Source: Luteibacter rhizovicinus
GTDB taxonomy: Bacteria; Pseudomonadota; Gammaproteobacteria; Xanthomonadales; Rhodanobacteraceae
Direction of reading: 5' to 3'
Assembly (NCBI RefSeq): GCF_004342265.1
Contig: NZ_SMCS01000002.1
Location: 434,001 to 498,000 of the forward strand
Length of the DNA stretch: 64,000 nucleotides
Made by a program: the position numbers and the translations under genes
In this document: piece after piece, positions 48,938 to 58,178 of the stretch
Position numbering within the stretch: position 1 is the stretch's first letter
How the letters are laid out: the number at the start of each line of letters is the position of its first letter
The notes under the pieces: generated by a model
Told to the model about the DNA's origin: nothing
Seen by the model: the letters and a program-made list of their open reading frames with translations, nothing else
The model's database searches: none

Positions 48938-49729
48938 TCACACACGTTCAGGATGGGTGAAATCGAATCGGGCCGCGGCTTCGACCAGGTCGGCCGGCCG
49001 GGCGGAACGTGCCACGGCGATGCGTTCGAAGCCCGCCGCGGACGCGGCCTCGCGCATCCGTTCGCTGCTGACCACCGCAACGGCGGCCACGAGTTTGCGC
49101 CATGCGGAAGGCACCAGCGCGCGCTGCAGGTGGCCAAGCGCTTCGGCGCTGGAAAGCAGCACCATGGAGCGGCGCGTGAGTTTCAGCAGCGGGTCGATGT
49201 GCCGACCGTCCAGGCGCGGCGCGCCGCGATGGTAGACGTGCACTTCGTCGAGGTCCGCGCCACGTGCGGCCAGTTGCGCGCGAAGCAGCCCGCGGCCGCC
49301 TGGCGCACCGATCAGCGCCACCCGCCGGCCGGTCACATTGGCCAGCTCGGGCAAGGCGAGCACGCCTTCGCTGTCCTGCGACCGGTCCGAGCAGATGGCG
49401 TCCGGCAGACCGGCCAGCCGCAGCGCGTTGGCCGTGCCGAAGCCCACGGCGATCACCGTCGCCGTGGTCGTCAGGGGCGCGATGGCGGCGGCGAAACGCA
49501 CGGCGGCGGGGCTGGTGAACACCACGATGTCACCGGTAAGGGCCCGGCCGAGCGCCGCCGCCACGGGAATCGAGTCCTCGATGGCCCGCAACGTGAGCCC
49601 CGGGACCGTCACCGGCACCCCGCCCAGGTGGCGGATGCGCCGCGCGAGCGGGCTTGCCGTGCCTGCGGGCCGGGTGACCACGACGGTGATGTTTTGCAGT
49701 GGGCGACCGGGTTTCACGGGGCTCTCCAT
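48938..49729 (-). CDS. hemD: uroporphyrinogen-III synthase
   Basis: 263 aa. HemD fold of two alternating alpha/beta domains with the N-terminal VVVTRPAGTASPLARRIRHL, DIVVFTSPAAVRFAA, RVALIGAPGGRGLLRAQLAA and VVSSERMREAASAAGFERI. It cyclises hydroxymethylbilane with inversion of ring D. The frame is open far upstream on this strand, but ATG 49729 (MESPVKPGRPL) gives the family length. It is the first gene of the hemDXY operon; hemC is not adjacent. It is divergent from the thioesterase gene at 49802. Confidence 0.92.
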   Translation of the reverse strand: MESPVKPGRPLQNITVVVTRPAGTASPLARRIRHLGGVPVTVPGLTLRAIEDSIPVAAALGRALTGDIVVFTSPAAVRFAAAIAPLTTTATVIAVGFGTANALRLAGLPDAICSDRSQDSEGVLALPELANVTGRRVALIGAPGGRGLLRAQLAARGADLDEVHVYHRGAPRLDGRHIDPLLKLTRRSMVLLSSAEALGHLQRALVPSAWRKLVAAVAVVSSERMREAASAAGFERIAVARSARPADLVEAAARFDFTHPERV

Positions 49730-49801
49730 GCGTCGGTGGAACGGGCATAAGTCTACCCCGGCTTGCCTGAGTCGCTGTCGCTCGGTCAGACTCGGCGGCT
49801 T

Positions 49802-50266
49802 ATGAATGTACGCACAGCCGCAATCGCCGATCTTGAGAGCTTCATCCTTGACGGTATTCCCCTTGCCCGCGCCATGAATCTCTCCATCGAGTCCTTCGAC
49901 GGCGATCGCCTGATCATGACGGCGCCGCTGGGGCCCAATATCAACGACAAGGGCTGCGCATTCGGCGGCAGCCTCGCCAGCGTGATGACGCTTGCCTGCT
50001 GGGCGCTCGTGGAAATGGCGCTGCGCAGGCGCGGCGACGACTGCGACGTGTTCGTCGGCGAATCGACCGTCCGCTACCTGGCGCCCGTCTGGGAAGACCT
50101 GCGTGCCGAGGCCTCGCTCGCCGTCGGCGCCAGTTGGGACGCGTTCTTCGCCATGCTGGACGCCCGCGGCAAGGCCCGGGCGGCTTTCCGCTGCTTCATA
50201 CCTGGCGAGGCCAAACCCCGGGCCAGCCTGGACGCCGTCTTCGTCGCGAAGCGCCGTAAGGCATAA
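49802..50266 (+). CDS. YiiD-type hotdog thioesterase-like protein
   Basis: 154 aa. It matches the C-terminal domain family of E. coli YiiD, a hotdog fold: NINDKGCAFGGSLASVMTLA (the Gly-rich helix start), ESTVRYLAPVWEDLRAEA and RCFIPGEAKPRASLDAVF. Proteins of this type are putative acyl-CoA or acyl-carrier thioesterases; the substrate is unknown. ATG 49802 gives a compact single domain; the frame is open 13 codons further upstream. Confidence 0.82.
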   Translation: MNVRTAAIADLESFILDGIPLARAMNLSIESFDGDRLIMTAPLGPNINDKGCAFGGSLASVMTLACWALVEMALRRRGDDCDVFVGESTVRYLAPVWEDLRAEASLAVGASWDAFFAMLDARGKARAAFRCFIPGEAKPRASLDAVFVAKRRKA

Positions 50267-50313
50267 CAGCGCGCAATCGGGCAGAATCCGCGCGACCACC
50301 GAGAGGATTCTCC

Positions 50314-50727
50314 ATGTTCCGCTTTTCGCTTCTGCTCCTTGCCGCTGCGCTCGTTCTTCTGGCCGGTTGTACCTCCGCCAAGCGCAGCGACGGCCTCACG
50401 GCGACGCTGAACCGCTACGGGTCCACGGTCCGTTGGGGCGATTTCCAGACCGCCGAGCAGTTCGTCGACCCGAAGTACCGCGAAGAGCACCCCATGACCT
50501 CGCTGGAGGCATCCCGTTATGCGCAGCTTCGCGTCACGGCCTACGACGATGGCTCCGGCCCGACGCCCAGCGGCGAGAACGAAGCCACCCAGGTCGTACA
50601 GATCGGCCTGACCAATATCAACACCCAGGCCGAGCGCATGATCGTCGACAAGCAGATCTGGCATTACGACGCCGAAAAGAACCGCTGGTGGCTGATGTCG
50701 GGGCTACCGAACGTCAACCCGCAATAA
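50314..50727 (+). CDS. small lipoprotein of unknown function
   Basis: 137 aa. Signal peptide with lipobox LLAGC at about residue 18, then a single small domain (LNRYGSTVRWGDFQTAEQFV, with NRWWLMSGLP near the end). It resembles Xanthomonadaceae-type conserved lipoproteins with an NTF2-like fold, but I cannot name it. It follows the thioesterase gene by 47 bp. Confidence 0.75.
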   Translation: MFRFSLLLLAAALVLLAGCTSAKRSDGLTATLNRYGSTVRWGDFQTAEQFVDPKYREEHPMTSLEASRYAQLRVTAYDDGSGPTPSGENEATQVVQIGLTNINTQAERMIVDKQIWHYDAEKNRWWLMSGLPNVNPQ

Positions 50728-50782
50728 GCCGTTATAATCGCGCGTTTACCTCTCAGGGCGCGTGCGTCCACGGACCGAAGCA

Positions 50783-51229
50783 ATGAACGACGTACTGCAC
50801 AAGCTGCCCGAATTCGTGGGCAACCACATGATGCTCGCCCTGCTCTTCGCGATCATTCTCGTGGCGCTCATCGCCGGCGAAGTGGGCCGCCTGTTCCGCA
50901 AGTGGAAGACGATCACGCCCGCGGGCCTCACGCAGTTGATCAACCGCGAGAACGCGCTGGTCATCGACCTGTCGAGCTATGCGGACTACGAGAAAGCCCA
51001 TATTCCGAACTCGCGTCACGTAGCGCCCAGCCAGTTCGATCCGGAAACCAACAAGGATCTCTCGAAGGCGAAGGATCTTCCGGTCGTCGTCGTCGACAAG
51101 GACGGCCGCGGCGTGGCCAAGGCCGCCAATCGCCTGATCAAGGCCGGTTTCCAGAAGGTCTACGTACTCGACGGCGGTGTCTACGCGTGGCAAACCGCCC
51201 AGTTCCCAGTAGCCAAGGGCAAGAAATAA
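50783..51229 (+). CDS. membrane-anchored rhodanese-like protein lacking the catalytic Cys
   Basis: 148 aa. One N-terminal membrane helix (residues 16-34, MMLALLFAIILVALIAGEVG) and a C-terminal rhodanese domain (ALVIDLSSYADYEKAHIPNS, VYVLDGGVYAWQTAQFP). The active-site loop reads VVVVDKDGRG, so Asp stands where the sulfur-accepting Cys would be and the domain is probably non-catalytic. This is the YibN-like layout. TATAAT at 50733-50738 is a possible -10. It is convergent with the flavodoxin-reductase-type gene. Confidence 0.85.
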   Translation: MNDVLHKLPEFVGNHMMLALLFAIILVALIAGEVGRLFRKWKTITPAGLTQLINRENALVIDLSSYADYEKAHIPNSRHVAPSQFDPETNKDLSKAKDLPVVVVDKDGRGVAKAANRLIKAGFQKVYVLDGGVYAWQTAQFPVAKGKK

Positions 51230-51235
51230 CACCGC

Positions 51236-52291
51236 TTACCAGCCGTGAATCCCCGCCCGGCCCTGCAGGATGCAGTCCAGCACGTCGGGCGCGTAATCGA
51301 ACGAGTCGAAGTACAGCCGCTCCTCGGGCAGGTTCGCGTCGAGGAATAGCCCCTTGCCCGCGGCGATCATCGCTGGCGGGCCGCTCATATAGACGTCGTA
51401 CGATCCCAGGTCGGGATGGTCTTCGAGCAGCGCTTCGTGCACCAGGCCCTCGCGGATGCCGCTGCGTGCCGCCTCCGCCGCATCGGAAACCACGGGGATG
51501 AAACGCAGCGTCGCCGTCTCGGCGGCCCAGCGCTCCGCCAGTCCGCGCAGATAGATATCGGCCGCTGTACGCGCGCCCCAATAAATTTCGATCGGACGGC
51601 GGGTACCGAGCGCGATGAAGTGCTCGACGATGGCCTTGACCGGTGCGAAACCGGTCCCGCCCGCCATGAAAATCATCGGGCGCTCGGAATCCTCGCGCGG
51701 CACGAACGTCCCGAGCGGCGCCTCGATGGACAGGCGGTCGCCCACGCGCAGCGATTCGTAAACCCATGACGTGAAACCGCCACCCGCGACATGCCGGACG
51801 TGCAGTTCTATGGCGCCATCGGCGCGCGGGCATCCGGCGATGGAGAACGGACGGTGTTTGCCGTCTTCCAGCACGACGTCCAGATACTGCCCCGGAAGCC
51901 AGTTGAGACGCCCTCCGTCGGTCGGACGCAACCATACGCCCACGACATCGGGCGCCAGCGTGCTGCGCTCGATGACCTCGACCTCGACGCGGCGGCGGGG
52001 AATATCCTCGACCGAGGCGATTTCACGCGCCTCGATGACCAGGTCCCCACAGGGCACCGCCTGGCAGAGCAGCACCGCATGATGGCTTCGCGCCACGGCA
52101 TTCAGGGCCACCGGCGGGTTGCGCGGATAGGCGCATTCGCCCTCGACCAGCGTGGCCTTGCAACTGCCGCAAACCCCGCCACGGCACGAGTACGGCAACG
52201 CGATACCGGCGCGTTGGGCGGCTTCGAGCACGGTTTCGTCGACGGCGGCGTCGAACCGGCGTCCGGACGATTTCAGGGTAACTGTGGGCAC
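51236..52291 (-). CDS. 2Fe-2S/FAD/NAD(P)H oxidoreductase (AscD-like)
   Basis: 351 aa. An N-terminal plant-type ferredoxin domain has the cluster ligands in SCRGGVCGSCKATLVEGEC and a later LLCQAVPCGD. A FAD-binding part follows (RPFSIAGCPRADGAIELHVR) and an NAD-binding part has IFMAGGTGFAPVKAIVEHF, MSGPP and a terminal aromatic tail. Relatives include phenol hydroxylase reductases and CDP-6-deoxy-glucoseen reductase; the partner oxygenase or dehydratase is not in view. GTG at 52289-52291 begins the ferredoxin domain directly (VPTVTLKSSG). Confidence 0.88.
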   Translation of the reverse strand: MPTVTLKSSGRRFDAAVDETVLEAAQRAGIALPYSCRGGVCGSCKATLVEGECAYPRNPPVALNAVARSHHAVLLCQAVPCGDLVIEAREIASVEDIPRRRVEVEVIERSTLAPDVVGVWLRPTDGGRLNWLPGQYLDVVLEDGKHRPFSIAGCPRADGAIELHVRHVAGGGFTSWVYESLRVGDRLSIEAPLGTFVPREDSERPMIFMAGGTGFAPVKAIVEHFIALGTRRPIEIYWGARTAADIYLRGLAERWAAETATLRFIPVVSDAAEAARSGIREGLVHEALLEDHPDLGSYDVYMSGPPAMIAAGKGLFLDANLPEERLYFDSFDYAPDVLDCILQGRAGIHGW

Positions 52292-52391
52292 GTGCGCATT
52301 GTGGAGGCTGGGACAGTCCAACGACAATGATGGCGCTTCGTCCCCGGAACAAGGTCGTAGACTTGTCCGGATACATCTCCTGGAGTCCCGC

Positions 52392-52844
52392 ATGTCGATC
52401 TGGAAACAGCCCGTGGAGCTTTCGCGCATCAATGCGTGGAGCGCCAACACGATGATGCAGACGCTCGACATCCGCTTTACCGAAGTGGGCGACGACTGGC
52501 TGCGCGGCACGATGCCCGTGGACAACCGCACGCGGCAGCCATTCGGCCTGCTGCATGGCGGCGCGTCGGTGGTGCTGGCGGAAACGCTCGGCAGCAGCGC
52601 GGCACTGCTGACACTGGACATCGAAAAAGAGCTGGCCGTCGGCCTGGATATCAATGCCAATCACATTCGCGGCGTGACGGCGGGCATCGTCACCGGCACC
52701 GCGCGTGCCGTGCACCTGGGTCGCAGCACGCAAGTGTGGGAAATCCGGATCGAGAACGAGGAAGGCGCACTAGTCTGTCTGTCCCGCCTAACGATGGCCG
52801 TGATCGCGGCGCGCGGCGGCGCACCGGCGAGCCTGCGCGCGTGA
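52392..52844 (+). CDS. PaaI/YdiI-type hotdog thioesterase
   Basis: 150 aa. Hotdog fold with the type signature QPFGLLHGGASVVLAETLGS, in which Glu is catalytic, and VGLDINANHIRGVTAGIVTG, close to YdiI/MenI-type acyl-CoA thioesterases. Candidate substrates include 1,4-dihydroxy-2-naphthoyl-CoA or general aryl/acyl-CoA; not resolvable here. TGGAG precedes ATG 52392. Its stop overlaps the srkA GTG start. Confidence 0.9.
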   Translation: MSIWKQPVELSRINAWSANTMMQTLDIRFTEVGDDWLRGTMPVDNRTRQPFGLLHGGASVVLAETLGSSAALLTLDIEKELAVGLDINANHIRGVTAGIVTGTARAVHLGRSTQVWEIRIENEEGALVCLSRLTMAVIAARGGAPASLRA

Positions 52845-53788
52845 CCCTCGAGGCACCCTACGCAACGCTCTCGCCCGATGTCGTACTTTCCGCTGTCGAA
52901 GCCGCGGGCCCGTGGACCGACGGCAGGCTGCTGACGCTCAACAGTTATGAGAACCGCGTCTTCCAGATCGGACTGGAAGACGGCGGTTTCATGGTGGCCA
53001 AGTTCTATCGCCCGGGTCGCTGGTCCGACGAGGCCATCGAGGAAGAACACACCTTCGCACGCGAACTGGCCGACGCCGAACTCCCCATGGTCGCGCCGCT
53101 GGCATTCGACGGACGCACGCTGCTGCGTCATGCGGGATTTCGATACGCCCTGTATCCGCGACGCGGCGGGCGGGCACCGTCGCTGGAATCGCCCGATCAG
53201 CTGACCTGGCTCGGCCGCCTGCTGGCGCGCATGCACGCCGTCGGCGCGCGCGGACGTTTCGCAGCGCGCGGCGTGCTGGACCGGAGCACGATGGTGACGA
53301 CACCGGTCCGTGCGGCGCTGGCTTCGACGCTGTTGCCTGTGCATCTGCACGATGCTTACCGCCGGGCGGCCGAACGGGTGAGCCATGCGATCGACGCGCG
53401 CGTGGACGCCATTGGTCCGGTCGCACGTATCCGTCTGCACGGCGATTGCCATCCGGGCAACGTCCTCTGGACGGACGATGGCCCGCATTTCGTCGATCTG
53501 GACGATGCGCGCACCGGCCCGGCCGTGCAGGACCTGTGGATGCTGGCCGGCGACGAGCGCGCCATGGATGCCCTGCTCGAAGGCTATGGGCAGTTCCGCG
53601 ATTTCGATCCGGCCGAACTCGCGCTGATTCCCGCGCTAAGGGCCATGCGTCAGGTTCACTATGCGGGCTGGATTGCCGAACGCTGGCATGATCCGGCTTT
53701 CCCCGCCGCGTTCCCGTTCGCCGCCGAAGGGCGCTGGTGGGAACAGCACATCGCCGACCTTCACGACCTGGCCGACGAACTCGGCTGA
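52841..53788 (+). CDS. srkA: stress-response serine/threonine kinase SrkA (YihE)
   Basis: 315-aa aminoglycoside-phosphotransferase-fold protein kinase. It is collinear with E. coli SrkA: LTLNSYENRVFQIGLEDGGF, VAKFYRPGRWSDEAIEEEH, the catalytic RLHGDCHPGNVLW, the metal-binding FVDLDDARTGPAVQDLWMLA and ALRAMRQVHYAGWIAERW. SrkA protects against stress-induced death, linked to toxin-antitoxin effects. GTG 52841 overlaps the upstream thioesterase stop (GTGA), so it is translationally coupled. Confidence 0.93.
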   Translation: MTLEAPYATLSPDVVLSAVEAAGPWTDGRLLTLNSYENRVFQIGLEDGGFMVAKFYRPGRWSDEAIEEEHTFARELADAELPMVAPLAFDGRTLLRHAGFRYALYPRRGGRAPSLESPDQLTWLGRLLARMHAVGARGRFAARGVLDRSTMVTTPVRAALASTLLPVHLHDAYRRAAERVSHAIDARVDAIGPVARIRLHGDCHPGNVLWTDDGPHFVDLDDARTGPAVQDLWMLAGDERAMDALLEGYGQFRDFDPAELALIPALRAMRQVHYAGWIAERWHDPAFPAAFPFAAEGRWWEQHIADLHDLADELG

Positions 53789-53815
53789 TTCCCTTTTTCG
53801 CTTTCCGGAGTGTTC

Positions 53816-54253
53816 ATGCGTTCGTTGCTCTTTCGCATCATCGGTGTCTTCGAAATCGCCGGCGGCCTGTTCGGACTGGTGGCCCTGCTTCATCGCGTCC
53901 TCGGCGCCGGCGGCCTCAATGCCATCGTGGCCGTCCTTGGCCTGCTCGCTTTCGCGTTCGTACTGGTCGCGGGCGTGCTGCTTATCGCCGGCGACGCGCT
54001 CGGCGAGCGGCTGTCGATATGGGCGCAGTTCCTGCAGACGCCCCTGCTCGCCACGCCGCTCGTCAGCTACGCCTTCAGCAGCGGCGCCTTCGCCAATCTC
54101 TTCCTGACCCTGCAGTCATCGCCGCGACTGGGTTTCGACTGGTCCATCGCCACGCACGGCTGGCTGCTGGCCTTCGGCGGCCCGTCGGTATCGCACATCG
54201 GCGTGAATCTGCTGGCGCTGGTGTCTTGGTTGATTTTGCGGTTTAGCCGTTAA
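53816..54253 (+). CDS. predicted integral membrane protein
   Basis: 145 aa with about four hydrophobic segments (around residues 5-28, 38-60, 75-90 and 120-140). Parts such as GVFEIAGGLFGLVALLHRVL have the pattern of small membrane proteins found in many Gram-negatives, but I cannot assign a family. GGAG precedes ATG 53816. It follows srkA by 27 bp and may be cotranscribed. Confidence 0.7.
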   Translation: MRSLLFRIIGVFEIAGGLFGLVALLHRVLGAGGLNAIVAVLGLLAFAFVLVAGVLLIAGDALGERLSIWAQFLQTPLLATPLVSYAFSSGAFANLFLTLQSSPRLGFDWSIATHGWLLAFGGPSVSHIGVNLLALVSWLILRFSR

Positions 54254-54272
54254 AGCGGCGCGGTTCCTGCCG

Positions 54273-54314
54273 CCCTCACCGTCATTCCGGCGTGCGCCGG
54301 AATGACGGTGAGGG
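54273..54314. repeat. REP-like long palindrome
   Basis: Perfect 20-bp stem with a TG loop; the half-site ends CCGTCATTCCGGCG. This is a common extragenic palindrome pattern in proteobacteria. It can act as a terminator between the membrane protein gene and the methyltransferase gene. Confidence 0.85.
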
Positions 54315-54373
54315 AAGGGGTGTGTTTCCGGCATCCGGGGCGCAAGTACGCCCCACCCGCTACAATTCCCCCC

Positions 54374-55546
54374 ATGAACACCCCCGCCCCCCGCCCCACC
54401 ATTCGCCTTAAAACCGACCGCGCCCCCGGCCATCCCTGGGTCTGGTCCGCGCAGATCGTAAAGCCCGACGACAAACTGCCGCCCGGCAGCGTCGTCGATA
54501 TCGTGCATGCGAAGGGCGGTTTCGTCGGTCGTGGCTTCTGGAACGGCCATGCGCGCGTCGCGCTTCGCGTGCTGACCACGAATGTCGACGAGGCGGTCGA
54601 CGAGGCATGGATCGCGGCGCGAATCGCACGTGCGGTCGACCTGCGCCGCACGGCGCTGCGCCTGGACGAACAAAGCGACGCCTGGCGTGTGGTGCACAGC
54701 GAAGGCGACGGCCTGTCGGGCCTGGTCGTCGACCGCTACGCCAATCACCTCGTCGTCGAGTATTTCGCCGCCGGCATGTGGCGCTTCCGCGACACCATCC
54801 ACGCCGAACTGCTGCGCCACTTCCCGGGCAGCTCGCTCTACTGGTTCGCCGAACAGCACGTTCAGCGGCAGGAATCGTTCGACGTGCGCTCGGGCGAAGC
54901 GCCCGATGTCGTCGAAGTCCACGAACACGGTCTGCGCTTCCTCGCGGCACCCGGCCTCGGGCACAAAACCGGTTTCTTCGCCGACCAGCGCGATAACCGC
55001 CGCCGCTTCGCCGAACTGGCGCGCGGCCGGCGCGTGCTCGACCTGTGCTGCAATGCCGGCGGATTCGCCGTGCACGCCATGGCGGCCGGCGCTCGCGAAG
55101 CCATCGGTGTCGATGCCGATGCCGCCATCCTGGAAGTCGCGCGTGCCAACGCCACACTCAACGGCGTGGAAGCGACGTTCGAACAGGGCGATGTCTTCGA
55201 ATGGCTGCGCGCGGCCATCGCGCGCGGCGAAACATACGATGCCATCGTGCTCGACCCGCCGAAGCTCACGCGCGACCGCAACCAGGTCGTCGCGGCGCTG
55301 AAGAAATATTTCGCCATGAACCGTACGGCGCTGGACGTCGTCGCCCCCGGCGGCATCCTGCTGACCTGCTCATGCACCGGCCTGGTCAGCGAAGGCGATT
55401 TCGTCGAAATGATCCGCCGCGTCTCGCTCAACGCCGGGCGCGAGATCCAGATCCTGCAAAGCGCCGGCGCGGGTGCCGATCATCCGGTCGCCAGCACGGT
55501 GCCGGAAGGTCGTTACCTCAAAGCAATCTTCTGCCGGGTCGACTGA
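54374..55546 (+). CDS. RlmI-like class I rRNA (cytosine) methyltransferase
   Basis: 390 aa. An N-terminal PUA-type domain (GHPWVWSAQIVKPDDKLPPG, then SVVDIVHAKGGFVGRGFWN) is followed by a Rossmann methyltransferase with GHKTGFFADQRDNRR, VLDLCCNAGGFAVHAMAAGA, the catalytic-type IVLDPPKLTRDR and GGILLTCSCTG. This matches E. coli RlmI, which methylates 23S rRNA C1962; the exact site is inferred. TACAAT at 54361-54366 may be a -10 element. Confidence 0.87.
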   Translation: MNTPAPRPTIRLKTDRAPGHPWVWSAQIVKPDDKLPPGSVVDIVHAKGGFVGRGFWNGHARVALRVLTTNVDEAVDEAWIAARIARAVDLRRTALRLDEQSDAWRVVHSEGDGLSGLVVDRYANHLVVEYFAAGMWRFRDTIHAELLRHFPGSSLYWFAEQHVQRQESFDVRSGEAPDVVEVHEHGLRFLAAPGLGHKTGFFADQRDNRRRFAELARGRRVLDLCCNAGGFAVHAMAAGAREAIGVDADAAILEVARANATLNGVEATFEQGDVFEWLRAAIARGETYDAIVLDPPKLTRDRNQVVAALKKYFAMNRTALDVVAPGGILLTCSCTGLVSEGDFVEMIRRVSLNAGREIQILQSAGAGADHPVASTVPEGRYLKAIFCRVD

Positions 55547-55660
55547 CGAACCGTTCACCGGGTCTTGATCGCCCGCTGGCACACACTGCGGGCATGACGA
55601 AGAAATCATCCGCCGACACTCTCGTCGACAGGCGGATGAACGTGCAGGGGCTGGAGTGAT

Positions 55661-56584
55661 ATGCGGCGATCGATGTGGCGGCTCGTGGTAGTCGGGATGC
55701 TCTGCGCGGCGGGCGCGGACGCCTATGCCGGACAGGTACCGGTCACGCCACCCTTTGCCCTTCCCGATGCGACGGCGCACAAGGGCGTGGTCGACGACAG
55801 CTGGGTCATAGCGCCGCGGCACCTGACGCACGCCACGCTGGCCGCGATAAAAAACTATGCCGACGAAGGCGACATCGCCGCCGGCGTCTCCCTGCGCTAT
55901 CACATCGAAGGTGCCGACTGGATCGTCGCCGATGTCTTCGTTTATCCGGCGGGCCAGGGCGATACCGCACGGATGTTGAAGCAGGCGTCGGAAGACTTCC
56001 GCGAATCGATCGCATACGCCGAACGGCAATCGATCTACAAGAACATCTGGTGGGGCGAGGAAACGCCCTACACCGTCGTCCTGCACGATGGCGCAAAGCT
56101 GGCCGGCCTCTTCCTGCCGCTGGTGTTCGATGCCCAGGAAGACATGCTCACCTCGCGAACCTATCTGTTCTACCGGAAGCTTTATTTCCTGAAGGTGCGT
56201 CTCAGCACCACGGTGGAAGCGGTCGATTCGCTCGCGGAGATCGCGGATGGCTTCGTGCACGACATCGCCGACGGCCTGGATATCGTCAGCGCGGGCACCT
56301 GCGGTCGCCAGTTCGACCTGCAACTGTTGCCGGCAGGCCAGACCTTGCCCGCCGACATGCCCGACGGCGTGAGCCAGGATGGCTTCCGCGCCATGCTACG
56401 CACCCAGCCGGGCAAGACCGCCTACGGCACGCAGATGGCGAAGGCGCTGGCTCTTGCGGCGAAACGCCAGCGGGCATTGGGCTGCACGAACCTGGAATAC
56501 CGCCCGCCGACCGACGACACCGAGCGCGCCGTACTGCACCTGGGTTTCGGCCCGGACGACTGGGGCGCCTCTGCCAGGCCCTGA
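55661..56584 (+). CDS. secreted protein of unknown function
   Basis: 307 aa. Signal peptide (about residues 8-24, RLVVVGMLCAAGADAYAGQV region), then a mature domain with LRYHIEGADWIVADVFVYPA, DTARMLKQASEDFRESIAYA, LPLVFDAQEDMLTSRTYLFY and a C-terminal LGCTNLEYRPP. One mature Cys pair (TCGRQF and GCTNL) could be a disulfide. I do not recognise a family. It has no clear operon partner; rmuC follows 56 bp later. Confidence 0.7.
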   Translation: MRRSMWRLVVVGMLCAAGADAYAGQVPVTPPFALPDATAHKGVVDDSWVIAPRHLTHATLAAIKNYADEGDIAAGVSLRYHIEGADWIVADVFVYPAGQGDTARMLKQASEDFRESIAYAERQSIYKNIWWGEETPYTVVLHDGAKLAGLFLPLVFDAQEDMLTSRTYLFYRKLYFLKVRLSTTVEAVDSLAEIADGFVHDIADGLDIVSAGTCGRQFDLQLLPAGQTLPADMPDGVSQDGFRAMLRTQPGKTAYGTQMAKALALAAKRQRALGCTNLEYRPPTDDTERAVLHLGFGPDDWGASARP

Positions 56585-56640
56585 TCGCAGCGCCTGAGAC
56601 CTCACCGGGTAAACTGTGCGCCAGCCACCCGGACTACCCC

Positions 56641-58119
56641 ATGCCCCTTACCTCCATCCTGCTCGCCGCCATCCTCGTCATTGGCCTTGGTTGTCTCGGC
56701 CTGCTGATCGCGCTGCTATCGCGCGGCAGTGCCGACGCCGGCCTGGGCGAGCGGCTGGACGCCATGCGCGACGACAACCGGCGACTGGAAGCCGCGCTGC
56801 GCGACGAACAACGCGCCGGACGCGGCGAACTCGGCCAGACCTTCGGCCAGTTCCGCGGACATATGCAGGAACAACTGGGCGCCATGTCGCAGCAGCAACA
56901 GGAACGCATCGAAGGCTTCGGACGCCGGCTGGACCAGCTGACCGAACGGACGGACACCGGACTGCAATCCCTCCGCCAGGGACTGGCCGACGATTCGCGC
57001 AAGACCCGCGAGGAATCCGCGCTGACGCTGAAGCATTTCGGCGAGTCGCTGGACAACCGCTTCGCGGTGCTCGGCGCCGAGAACGAAAAGCGCCTTGGCG
57101 ACATGCGCACCACGCTGGAAACCCGTCTGGCGGCCATCCAGCAGGACAACTCGGCCAAGCTGGAACAGATGCGTGCCACCGTCGACGAAAAGCTGCAGAC
57201 GACACTGGAAACCCGCCTGGGCCAGTCTTTCCAGCTGGTATCCGAACGCCTGGAAGCCGTGCAGCGCGGCCTCGGCGAAATGCAGACGCTGGCGGCCGGC
57301 GTTGGCGACCTGAAGCGCGTCCTGACCAACGTCAAGACACGCGGCACCTTCGGCGAAGTACAGCTGGGCGCCTTGCTGGAACAGATCCTGGTCGCCGAGC
57401 AGTACGCCGCCAACGTGGCTACCGTCCCCGGCTCGTCCGAGCGCGTGGAATACGCCATCCGCCTGCCCGGCGCGGAAGAAGGCGAGCCGGTCTGGCTGCC
57501 TATCGACGCGAAGTATCCGATCGAGGACTACCAGCGCCTGCTCGACGCCCAGGATGCCGCGGACGCCGAAGGTGCGCTGATCGCGGGCAAGGCGCTGGAA
57601 CTGCGCCTGCGCGAGGAAGCCAAGCGCATCCGGACCAAGTACGTCGCGCCGCCGCACACCACCGATTTCGCGATCCTGTTCCTGCCGACCGAAGGCCTGT
57701 ACGCCGAGGCGATCCGCAGGCCGGGCCTGTCCGACCTGCTGCAACGCGAATATCGCGTCACCATTGCCGGTCCCACGACGCTGACGGCGCTGCTCAACAG
57801 CCTGCAGATGGGTTTCCAGACCCTGGCTATCCAGAAGCGCTCAAGCGAGGTCTGGAAGGTCCTGGCCGCGGTGAAGATGGAGTTCGGCAAGTTCGGTACG
57901 GTCCTGGAAAGGACCGGCAAACAACTGGACTCGGTGCGCAACAGCATTACCAGCGCGGGTGTCCGTACGCGCAAGATCGAAAAACACCTGCGCGGCGTGG
58001 AATCGCTGGCCACGGACGAGACCCAGGCCGCGCTGGAACTGCTGCCCGGCCTGGACGACGACACGGCGGTCGATAGCGATACCACCACCCCCGACAAGAG
58101 CCCCAGCGACGCTGGCTAG
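56641..58119 (+). CDS. rmuC: DNA recombination protein RmuC homologue
   Basis: 492 aa. An N-terminal membrane anchor (residues 3-26) and a long coiled coil with regularly spaced LETRL-type repeats (about residues 35-220) precede the RmuC domain: [56 protein letters not shown] and [18 protein letters not shown]. This nuclease-like fold limits recombination at short inverted repeats and may clear damaged DNA. It is full length. folE follows 59 bp later. Confidence 0.95.
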   Translation: MPLTSILLAAILVIGLGCLGLLIALLSRGSADAGLGERLDAMRDDNRRLEAALRDEQRAGRGELGQTFGQFRGHMQEQLGAMSQQQQERIEGFGRRLDQLTERTDTGLQSLRQGLADDSRKTREESALTLKHFGESLDNRFAVLGAENEKRLGDMRTTLETRLAAIQQDNSAKLEQMRATVDEKLQTTLETRLGQSFQLVSERLEAVQRGLGEMQTLAAGVGDLKRVLTNVKTRGTFGEVQLGALLEQILVAEQYAANVATVPGSSERVEYAIRLPGAEEGEPVWLPIDAKYPIEDYQRLLDAQDAADAEGALIAGKALELRLREEAKRIRTKYVAPPHTTDFAILFLPTEGLYAEAIRRPGLSDLLQREYRVTIAGPTTLTALLNSLQMGFQTLAIQKRSSEVWKVLAAVKMEFGKFGTVLERTGKQLDSVRNSITSAGVRTRKIEKHLRGVESLATDETQAALELLPGLDDDTAVDSDTTTPDKSPSDAG

Positions 58120-58178
58120 GCCAAAACTCCCGGTTCGCCGGGTACAATCGATGTTTATTTGCCTTGAGGAATGCCTCG

